Source of the DNA: Patulibacter sp.
Lineage (GTDB): Bacteria; Actinomycetota; Thermoleophilia; Solirubrobacterales; Solirubrobacteraceae
Assembly (NCBI GenBank): GCA_023268575.1
Contig: JALRCL010000612.1
Location: forward strand, 1 to 5,302
DNA length: 5,302 nt
Direction: 5' to 3'
Shown here: piece by piece, positions 1 through 5,100 of the stretch
How positions within the stretch are numbered: the stretch's first letter is position 1
Layout of the letters: each line of letters opens with the position of its first letter
Notes under the pieces: generated by a model
The model's database searches: none
What the model was told of the DNA's origin: nothing
The model's input: the letters and a program-made list of their open reading frames with translations, nothing else
Position numbers and translations under genes: made by a program

Positions 1-345
1 GGCCGAGGTCCCCCGTCGCAACGGGGCGTACGACTCCCGGACGCCGATCCGCACGCGCGCGAGGTCGTCGCGGGTGAGGTCGATGCTCCGGACGGTGCCC
101 ACCTGGACGCCGCCGATCCGGACCGCCCCTCCGGGCACGACCTGGCTGGCGTTGTCGAGCAGCAGCACGTACTCGCGGTGGCGCTCCCCCGGCCACAGCA
201 GGACCGCGGCCACGAGCGCGACGACGAGCGCGAGGACGAGCGGCAGCAGACGCGCGCGCCGTCCGGTGGGCGACGGGGGGGACAGGGCAGGCTCCTCACG
301 TCGCCGAGCACCGATCGTCGCGGGACGCCGGCCGAATATACACAC
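1..345 (-). CDS. MCE family (MlaD-domain) protein, amino-terminal part
   Basis: MCE proteins are membrane-anchored, substrate-binding parts of ABC-type lipid importers (Mce systems of actinobacteria, Mla in proteobacteria). The visible 115 residues show an Arg-rich cytoplasmic start (RRARL near residues 29-33), one membrane helix (residues 33-51, LLPLVLALVVALVAAVLLW), then the start of the MlaD domain: EYVLLLDNASQVVPGGAVRIGG at about 58-79 and VQVGTVRSIDL at 80-90. The G-x-V-R-I-x-G-V-x-V-G-x-V pattern is diagnostic of the family. The carboxyl end lies beyond the left window edge. Start choice is uncertain: GTG at 345 has an AGGG seven bases upstream (353-356), but a well-spaced GAGGAG (292-297) precedes an in-frame CTG at 285, which would give a shorter leader. 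It is divergent from the next gene and is probably the first visible gene of an mce cluster off-window. The family call is strong; the start and the transported lipid are not known. Confidence 0.87.
   Translation of the reverse strand, partial: MCIFGRRPATIGARRREEPALSPPSPTGRRARLLPLVLALVVALVAAVLLWPGERHREYVLLLDNASQVVPGGAVRIGGVQVGTVRSIDLTRDDLARVRIGVRESYAPLRRGTSA
335..340 (-). promoter_or_regulatory. Possible -10 element, weak
   Basis: On the minus strand the hexamer TATATT, preceded by TGTG, is the only A/T-rich patch in an otherwise GC-rich stretch. It could be an extended -10 box for the MCE gene. No good -35 sits 16-18 bases upstream (the sequence there is GATTCT). If it is a real -10, the GTG start at 345 would lie upstream of transcription and the CTG at 285 behind GAGGAG would be favoured. 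Weak support. Confidence 0.2.
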
Positions 346-499
346 TTCCGTACCCTGAGAATCAGTTGCGTTTTCGTTGGGCCGATCGGCGCCCGGGAGC
401 GGACGCCGTACGCCGATGTTGCGGTCGCAATCGCCCTCCTGGACTGGCGTACGGGGGAGGCGGTGAGGCGTGAGTGAGAATTCCCCACGCTCAGATTCA

Positions 500-527
500 C
501 CACCGTGTACGGTGGCCGTCTACGGCC
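500..527. repeat. Two adjoining inverted repeats, candidate operator
   Basis: CCACCGTGTACGGTGG (500-515, 7-base arms around GT) is followed, with a two-base overlap, by GGCCGTCTACGGCC (514-527, 6-base arms around CT). Both contain the core CCGT-N-TACGG, with core starts 13 bases apart (503 and 516). They end 43 bases before the ATG at 571. The repeated core suggests a regulator binding site or a short structured 5' leader. No regulator is identified. Confidence 0.4.
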
Positions 528-559
528 GCGTCTCGGCCAGAACGCTCCCCCACCTCATC

Positions 560-564
560 AGGAG
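560..564 (+). promoter_or_regulatory. Ribosome binding site deciding the ATG at 571
   Basis: AGGAG lies six bases before ATG 571. It decides against an in-frame upstream ATG at 505, which would put 22 extra residues ahead of a clean signal peptide and would start inside the inverted repeat at 500-515. Confidence 0.8.
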
Positions 565-570
565 ATGCTC

Positions 571-1302
571 ATGTCCAGGAAGCTCACCGCCGCGCTGGCC
601 GCGGTCTGTGCCACCGGCGTCGTCGCGGTCGCGGGGCCGGCCCTCGCCCAGTCCGGCTCGACCTCGATCGAGGTCAAGAAGGTGCAGGTCTCCCCGAACA
701 AGGCCGGCACGAAGAAGAAGCCGCGGGCGGTGAAGCTGACGGTGAACGCGAAGATCAAGCACGCGGACACGTCGAACCGCTCGATCGTGCAGTCGATCCG
801 GATCCTCTTCCCGAAGGGCTCGCTCTACAACGGCGCGAAGCTCCCCAAGTGCTCGCAGGCGGACCTCTCCAACGGCGAGATCCCCGCGAAGTGCAAGAAG
901 GCGGTGATGGGGTCCGGCAAGGCGAACGCGTGGGCCGACACCACGAGGACCGTCGCGAAGATCACCGTCGTCAACGGCGGCGCGAACGCCGTCTACTTCT
1001 TCACCGAGATGGACAACCCCGCGGTCGTGCGCACGCCCGCCCCGGGCAAGATCAAGAAGCTCTCCGGCAAGTGGGCCTACCAGCTCGACGTGACGATCCC
1101 GGAGGAGCTCCAGGTCGTCGGGGGCGTGCCGATCGCGATCGAGGACCTCGCGGTGAAGGCCGGCAAGGGCAACTGGCTGGCGACGACCTCCTGCCCGAAG
1201 AGCAAGAAGTGGCCGTTCGAGGTGACCGCGAACTACGTGGACCAGGCCACCTTCTCCGAGCGCGGCTCCACGAAGTACGCGAGCTTCACGCGCTGCCGCT
1301 GA
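571..1302 (+). CDS. Exported four-cysteine module protein, unknown function
   Basis: The product has 243 residues. It begins with a typical Sec signal peptide (MSRKLTAALAAVCATGVVAVAG, cleavage likely after PALA, about residue 27), so the mature protein starts near QSGSTSIEVKK and is exported. The mature part is lysine-rich and looks all-beta. A turn IRILFPKGSLYNG (about 76-88) precedes C94 and C108; a second pair, C208 (TTSCPKSKKWPF) and C242 (FTRCR), closes the protein at its extreme end. Apart from one cysteine in the signal peptide these are the only cysteines, so two disulfides (C94-C108, C208-C242) are plausible. The same layout recurs in the product at 3774-5021 (C105, C118, C237, C277), so this looks like a single-module relative of that protein. 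It appears to be a single-gene unit, followed by terminator-like hairpins. I recognise the pattern as one seen in Thermoleophilia secreted hypothetical proteins; no catalytic motif is visible and function is unknown. Confidence 0.85.
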   Translation: MSRKLTAALAAVCATGVVAVAGPALAQSGSTSIEVKKVQVSPNKAGTKKKPRAVKLTVNAKIKHADTSNRSIVQSIRILFPKGSLYNGAKLPKCSQADLSNGEIPAKCKKAVMGSGKANAWADTTRTVAKITVVNGGANAVYFFTEMDNPAVVRTPAPGKIKKLSGKWAYQLDVTIPEELQVVGGVPIAIEDLAVKAGKGNWLATTSCPKSKKWPFEVTANYVDQATFSERGSTKYASFTRCR

Positions 1303-1319
1303 TCGCGACGCGGCGCGCA

Positions 1320-1370
1320 GGCGCCCCGGGCGCCGACGGCCGGAGGTCGGTCCTGCGCGGACCGGCCTCC
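1320..1370 (+). terminator. Tandem GC-rich hairpins without U-tract, likely terminator
   Basis: GGCGCCC-C-GGGCGCC (1320-1334) is a near-loopless perfect inverted repeat. It is followed by a 12-pair stem, GGAGGTCGGTCC (1342-1353) with GGACCGGCCTCC (1359-1370), loop TGCGC, all positions pairing with one U-G wobble. No T-run follows; hairpins lacking a U-tract are commonly proposed as terminators in high-GC actinobacteria. The site is 18-68 bases after the stop at 1302, where a terminator would be expected. Confidence 0.55.
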
Positions 1371-1442
1371 CCGGGCGGTGCTCGGGCGCGCGCAGCGCAC
1401 GTGTCCCGCTTCGAGATCTCTCCCGCTGTCCATCGATCGGGC

Positions 1443-1483
1443 GTGCTCCTGCGAGCGCGTCACCCCTCTGTCCCCAGGAGCAC
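1443..1483 (+). promoter_or_regulatory. Inverted repeat that would mask the ribosome binding site
   Basis: GTGCTCCTG (1443-1451) and CAGGAGCAC (1475-1483) are perfect nine-base complements separated by 23 bases. The right arm contains the whole AGGAG (1476-1480) used for the ATG at 1486; the left arm holds the matching CTCCT. In RNA this would form a stem hiding the ribosome binding site, so translation of the propeller gene, and by coupling of the next gene, could be controlled by opening the stem (temperature, protein, ligand or small RNA). The pairing is seen directly; a regulatory role is inference. Confidence 0.45.
1476..1480 (+). promoter_or_regulatory. Ribosome binding site deciding the ATG at 1486
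   Basis: AGGAG lies five bases before ATG 1486. The protein from this ATG begins with a signal peptide, whereas the in-frame ATG at 1378 would bury that signal behind 36 residues with no export character. Confidence 0.8.
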
Positions 1484-1485
1484 CA

Positions 1486-3777
1486 ATGACGTGCCTTCAA
1501 GGCGTCGGACCACGACTCGTCGTCGGCGCCGCCTTCGCCCTAGCCGCGATGCCGGCGGGCGCATCGGCCGAGAGCTGCGCGACCCCGGTCGACCGCATCG
1601 GAGCCGAGGCCCGACTTCCCGACTGTCGAGCGTGGGAGCAGGTCTCGCCGGTCGACAAGAAGGGCGTCGACGTCGTGAACTCCGGGACCGTCGCCTCGGT
1701 CGCCGGGGGCGACGGGGCGTACTTCAACGCCGCCGGCGCGTTCGCCGGCGCCGAGTCGGTCCTCTACGACACCGCGTACCTCGCGACGCGCGGCACCGAC
1801 TGGGCGACACGCGGCACCGACCCGCCCCTGACGCCGACGGGCCTGCTCGTGAAGGCGACGCTCGGCCTGTCCGAGGACGGCACGAAGGCCGTCGTCGTGA
1901 CGTCGCTGGCGCTCGCGCCCGGCGCGAAGGCCGGCGGGAGCAACCTCTACATCCGCGACCTACGGCCGGGTGGGGGCTACCGCCTGGTCGCGGCCACGGA
2001 CGACACGGACCTGTACAACCAGCTCACCGGCTTCGGTGGGCAGGGCAACTACGTCGGCGGCACCGACGACCTGTCGGCGATCGCGTTCATGGCGACGACC
2101 CCGCTCGTGGCCGAAGCGCCCGGGGACGGCGCCCGCTCCCTGTACTTGTGGCGCGACGGGCAGCTCGAGCTCGCCAGCCGCCTGCCGGACGGGACCCCGT
2201 TCGACCTCCGCGACTACGACGCCAACACCCCGGGGCGGCTGCAGCGCCGGCTCTCCGCGGACGGCACGCGCGTCACGTTCCGCTCGCCCAGCACGGACTT
2301 CGGGGCCCGCGGCCAGGCGCTCTACCAGTACGAGTCCGGTCACGGGACCACGTTGATCGGGCGTTCGCGCGTCACCGGCGCGGACCCGGACAACCCTCCG
2401 GCGGTGACCTTCTGGGTCGGATCGCGCGACGGCCGGACGGTGACGTTCCAGTCCGCCACCGCGCTGACCAATCAGTCCCGGGTCAGCGGGATCTACCGTT
2501 GGACCGCCGACGGCGACGACCTCGTCGACCTGACGGGCGCCTACGTCACCGTCCCCCCGGAAGGCGCGCCGGGCCTGACCCTCGTCGACGCCTCCGACGA
2601 CGGCCGGTACGTCTGGATCCGCGCCTTCGGCGGCCCGATGCGCGCGAGCGACGGCGATGGCACGGGAACCCGCCTCTACGTCCTGGACACCGTCGCCGAG
2701 AAGCTGCGGCTCATCAGCGACTTCCCGGACGAGGACGGCGGCCCGGCCGAGTACCGCACGAGCCCGAACGGGCACCGGATCGCCTTCCAGAGCTTCGCGT
2801 CGCGCGTCGGCGGCGCGGAGGGCGTCGACGTCTCCGACCCGGTGTGCAACGAGCCCGCCGCCAACGCGCCGGGGCGATGCGGCCAGATCTACGCCTACGA
2901 CGCCGACGCACCGGCCGCGCCCGTGCGCTGCGTGTCCTGCGGCCCCGCCGGCACCACGCAGCATCGCCTCGCGGCGTCCTTCGGCCGGCTGGCCACGACC
3001 TTCGACGGCCGGCGCAGTCGCGCCATCCTCGACGACGGGCGGATCTTCTTCGACTCCGCCAACCGGCTGGTGCCCGGCGACACGAACGACGTCGGCGACG
3101 TCTACCAGGACACTCCCGGCCAGGGGCTGTCGCTCCTCAGCAGCGGCGTGAGCGCCGAGCCGGCGAGCTTCGGCGACAGCTCGCCCGACGGCCGGGCCGT
3201 CTTCTTCGTCACCGCCGATCGCCTCGTGGCCCAGGACACGGACGCGCTGGCGGACCTCTACAGCGCCCGCACGGGCGGCGGGATCCCGTCCCAGCGCGTC
3301 GCGCCCCGCGGCGCCGGCGACGGCTGCTCCGGCGAGTCGTGCCGGACGGCGCCGGTCGCGCCGCCCGCGCGGCCCGAGCCCGGGAGCGCCGTGTTCGACG
3401 AACCGGTGGTCGGGAGCTCTCCGCGCCTGACCGTCGTGCGACCGTCGGCGAGCGCGCTGCGCACCGCCGGACGCCGGGGCCGCCTCGTGCTGCGGGTGAA
3501 CGTGACCGCGCCGGGCGCCGTCCGGGCGACCCTGCGCGGGCGATTCCCGGGCCGGGCGATGCGGACCGCGGCGAAGGCCACGACCACCGCGAAGCAGGCC
3601 GGCGCGGTGCGCCTGACGCTGAGGCTCTCGGCGTCGGCGCGCAAGGTGCTGCGCCGCAAGGGGCGGCTGGTCCTGCGCCTGACGGTCGCGTACCCCGCGG
3701 CCGCGGCCGAGCAGCAGCGCACCCTGACGTTCACCACCGGCCGGAAGGCCACGAGCTCGAAGGGCGGCACCCGATGA
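1486..3777 (+). CDS. Exported WD40/PD40-like beta-propeller protein
   Basis: The product has 763 residues. A Sec signal peptide covers about residues 1-28 (hydrophobic LVVGAAFALAAM, cleavage after GASA). Next comes CRAWEQVSPVDKKGVD (47-62), a signature I associate with Thermoleophilia secreted proteins. The body carries recurrent PD40/TolB-type turns: SEDGTK (129), SADGTRVTF (257), SRDGRTVTF (313), SDDGRYVWI (370), SPNGHRIAF (426), LDDGRIFF (515), SPDGRAVFF (566). Spacing is about 51-57 residues from 257 to 426 and again from 515 to 566, as expected for propeller blades. Mature cysteines fall in four local pairs: C31/C47, C454/C465, C482/C485 (CVSC), C614/C619 (CSGESC), suggesting disulfides outside the cytoplasm. 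After a Pro-rich linker (about 620-645), residues 646-763 form a very basic, beta-rich, Ig-like domain. No catalytic triad is visible, so binding or surface scaffolding is more likely than enzyme activity. The stop overlaps the next start by ATGA. Exact function is unknown. Confidence 0.85.
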   Translation: MTCLQGVGPRLVVGAAFALAAMPAGASAESCATPVDRIGAEARLPDCRAWEQVSPVDKKGVDVVNSGTVASVAGGDGAYFNAAGAFAGAESVLYDTAYLATRGTDWATRGTDPPLTPTGLLVKATLGLSEDGTKAVVVTSLALAPGAKAGGSNLYIRDLRPGGGYRLVAATDDTDLYNQLTGFGGQGNYVGGTDDLSAIAFMATTPLVAEAPGDGARSLYLWRDGQLELASRLPDGTPFDLRDYDANTPGRLQRRLSADGTRVTFRSPSTDFGARGQALYQYESGHGTTLIGRSRVTGADPDNPPAVTFWVGSRDGRTVTFQSATALTNQSRVSGIYRWTADGDDLVDLTGAYVTVPPEGAPGLTLVDASDDGRYVWIRAFGGPMRASDGDGTGTRLYVLDTVAEKLRLISDFPDEDGGPAEYRTSPNGHRIAFQSFASRVGGAEGVDVSDPVCNEPAANAPGRCGQIYAYDADAPAAPVRCVSCGPAGTTQHRLAASFGRLATTFDGRRSRAILDDGRIFFDSANRLVPGDTNDVGDVYQDTPGQGLSLLSSGVSAEPASFGDSSPDGRAVFFVTADRLVAQDTDALADLYSARTGGGIPSQRVAPRGAGDGCSGESCRTAPVAPPARPEPGSAVFDEPVVGSSPRLTVVRPSASALRTAGRRGRLVLRVNVTAPGAVRATLRGRFPGRAMRTAAKATTTAKQAGAVRLTLRLSASARKVLRRKGRLVLRLTVAYPAAAAEQQRTLTFTTGRKATSSKGGTR
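3760..3777 (+). promoter_or_regulatory. Coupled stop/start with ribosome binding site
   Basis: The TGA of the propeller gene (3775-3777) overlaps the ATG of the next gene (3774-3776) as ATGA. AAGGG (3760-3764) sits nine bases ahead. This arrangement indicates one transcript and translational coupling, so control of the first gene's translation should carry to the second. Confidence 0.75.
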
Positions 3778-5021
3778 GGCGCTCCACGGCGACCCGCGCG
3801 GTCGCGATCCTCGCCGCTCTCGGCGGCTCCCTGGCCCTCGCGCCGGCGTCCCAGGCCTTCGAGCTGCGCAGCTTCGAGGTCGGTCTGACGTCGCCGGGAA
3901 CCGCGGCCGCGCCGACGCCGAACGCGCCCGAGCTGCGGGCCGGGGCCCACCCCGACGTCACCTTCGACCTGCAGTTCCCGACGAAGGAGAACGACTACGG
4001 CGGCGTCGATCCGACCGAGAGCGTCAAGGACATCGAGGTCGACCTGCCGCGGGGCCTCATCTTCAACCCCACGGCGGTCCCGCGCTGCGCCGGCCAGGAC
4101 CTGTCGCTGGACTACGGCGCCCACTGCCCGCTGTCCAGCCAGATCGGCACGGCCTACGTCGGCCTCTCGGGCTTCGAGCAGGCGTTCCCGATCTACAACA
4201 TCATCCCGCCGCCCGGCGTGCCCTCGCAGTTCGGCTTCAACGTCGCCAAGACGGTGATTCGCATGAACGGCGTCGTGCGGTCCGGCGGCGACTACGGCCT
4301 GACGGCGAGCGTCGAGGGGATCTCGCAGGCGCTGCCGCTGACCGGCACGCGGATCGAGCTCTGGGGCGTGCCCGCCGACGACGTCCACGACCCCGACCGC
4401 ACCACCCTCGACGCTGACGGGCGGGCGGTGACCGGCCGGGCGAACATCCCCGTGCGGACGCTGACGTCGAACCCGGGCCGCTGCACCGGCGAGCCCCTGC
4501 GCTTCACCGCCCGGGCGTCGTCGTGGCCGAGCCCGGCGCTCTCCGCCCCGGTCGCGGCGAGCGCCCAGCGGGTCGGTGGGGCGCCGCTGACGATCACCGA
4601 CTGCGCCTCGGTGCCGTTCGAGCCGGTCGTCCGGGTGCAGCCGACGACCACGGCGCCCGACAGCCCGTCGGGCCTCGACGTCAGCGTCTCGATCCCGCAG
4701 CCCGACAGCCCGCAGGTGCGCTCGAGCGCGCACCTGAAGGACCTTTCGATCCTCATGCCGGAGGGCATGAACGTCAACCCGTCGGCGGCGGACGGGCTGG
4801 CCGCGTGCCGCCCGGCGCAGATCGCGCTGGGCAGCGACGCTCCCGCGAGCTGCCCCGACGCCTCGGCGCTGGGCAGCGTCACGATCGACACGCCCCTGCT
4901 GGAGACGCCGCTGCGGGGCCGGGCGTACCTCGCCGCGCAGGACGACAACCCCTTCGGGACGACGCTGGCCATGTACCTCGTCGCCGAGGGGAGCGGGGTG
5001 CGGATCAAGCTCGGCCTCTAA
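3774..5021 (+). CDS. Exported two-module cysteine protein, truncated at C-end
   Basis: The frame gives 415 residues. A Sec signal peptide (MRRSTATRAVAILAALGG, cleavage after ASQA, residue 28) shows export. Module 1: VKDIEVDLPRGLIFNP (84-99), C105 and C118 (HCPLSSQIGTAYVG), a beta-rich middle, then C237 (NPGRCTGEPLRF) and C277 (ITDC). Module 2 begins LKDLSILMPEGMNVNP (321-336) with C345 and C360 (SCPDASALGSV), but stops at GVRIKLGL before any second cysteine pair. Complete relatives, as I remember them, continue from a GVRIKLAG-like strand through further beta structure to a Cys-containing segment, so about half of module 2 is missing. The terminal TAA also differs from the TGA of the two upstream genes and lies at a junction with unrelated sequence. 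The gene is coupled to the propeller gene, suggesting both proteins act together outside the membrane. No catalytic residues are recognised. Gene and start are secure; the given end is probably not the natural one. Confidence 0.82.
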   Translation: MRRSTATRAVAILAALGGSLALAPASQAFELRSFEVGLTSPGTAAAPTPNAPELRAGAHPDVTFDLQFPTKENDYGGVDPTESVKDIEVDLPRGLIFNPTAVPRCAGQDLSLDYGAHCPLSSQIGTAYVGLSGFEQAFPIYNIIPPPGVPSQFGFNVAKTVIRMNGVVRSGGDYGLTASVEGISQALPLTGTRIELWGVPADDVHDPDRTTLDADGRAVTGRANIPVRTLTSNPGRCTGEPLRFTARASSWPSPALSAPVAASAQRVGGAPLTITDCASVPFEPVVRVQPTTTAPDSPSGLDVSVSIPQPDSPQVRSSAHLKDLSILMPEGMNVNPSAADGLAACRPAQIALGSDAPASCPDASALGSVTIDTPLLETPLRGRAYLAAQDDNPFGTTLAMYLVAEGSGVRIKLGL

Positions 5022-5100
5022 TCGGGTGAGTGCCTCCTCGCGTCGGCGCAATTGTGCCTTGGCATCATCAAAAGCCCGGCTCTGGGCGTTGCGTTCAGCC
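5010..5100 (-). other. Foreign-looking coiled-coil coding fragment at a junction
   Basis: Read on the minus strand, this stretch encodes AERNAQSRAFDDAKAQ followed by LRRREEALTRLEAEL, a classic charged coiled-coil pattern with leucines at heptad spacing. Its codons (GCT, GAA, TTT, GAT, GCA, CAA, CGA, TTA, CTT) are about 59% G/C at third positions by hand count, unlike the neighbours, which are nearly all G/C there. By hand count 5022-5093 is about 64% GC, and only 11 of 25 bases in 5051-5075 are G or C. It has no start or stop of its own and is flanked by broken genes, so it looks like a piece of another gene. Which gene I cannot say. Limits are approximate. Confidence 0.4.

Larger units (their letters stand above)
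346..570. other. Divergent intergenic region with inverted repeats
   Basis: This 225-base gap separates the MCE gene (minus) from the exported four-cysteine gene (plus), so it should hold promoters for both. I see no convincing -35/-10 pair. It holds a 10-base palindrome GCCGATCGGC (381-390), TTGCGGTCGCAA (419-430), and two adjoining inverted repeats just upstream of the plus-strand gene (500-527, listed separately). Short reading frames starting in this region are high-GC chance frames. Confidence 0.6.
1303..1485. other. Intergenic region: hairpins, then structured leader
   Basis: This 183-base gap holds two strong hairpins just after the upstream stop (1320-1334 and 1342-1370) and an inverted repeat enclosing the next ribosome binding site (1443-1483). 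Between 1371 and 1442 I see no clear promoter. The reading frame of the downstream gene stays open back to an ATG at 1378, but that extension lacks a ribosome binding site and signal-peptide character. Confidence 0.6.

Noticed and set aside
366..430. TTGCG-type motifs, including the palindrome TTGCGGTCGCAA, as promoter -35 boxes
   Set aside because: No -10-like hexamer occurs 16-19 bases downstream of either, so a promoter call is not supported.
462..501. Possible stem GGTGA/TCACC with inner GCGTG/CACGC
   Set aside because: Short, interrupted arms with a large asymmetric internal loop; easily formed by chance at this base composition.
520..1500. Minus-strand open frame opposite the 571-1302 gene
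   Set aside because: Low-complexity Arg/Gly/Leu composition and no ribosome binding site; it is a frame shadow of a convincing plus-strand gene.
1783..1821. Imperfect direct repeat: an 18-base unit repeated with 21-base period, encoding ATRGTDW then ATRGTDP
   Set aside because: It stays in frame within a segment whose pattern resembles the usual early region of this protein family, so it is probably local sequence drift rather than a functional repeat.
474..3773. A plus-strand frame open continuously from 474 into the gene at 3774
   Set aside because: Before 3774 its translation is Arg/Pro/Gly-rich shadow sequence antagonistic to the genes at 571-1302 and 1486-3777, which have ribosome binding sites and signal peptides. 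Only the part from ATG 3774 is real.
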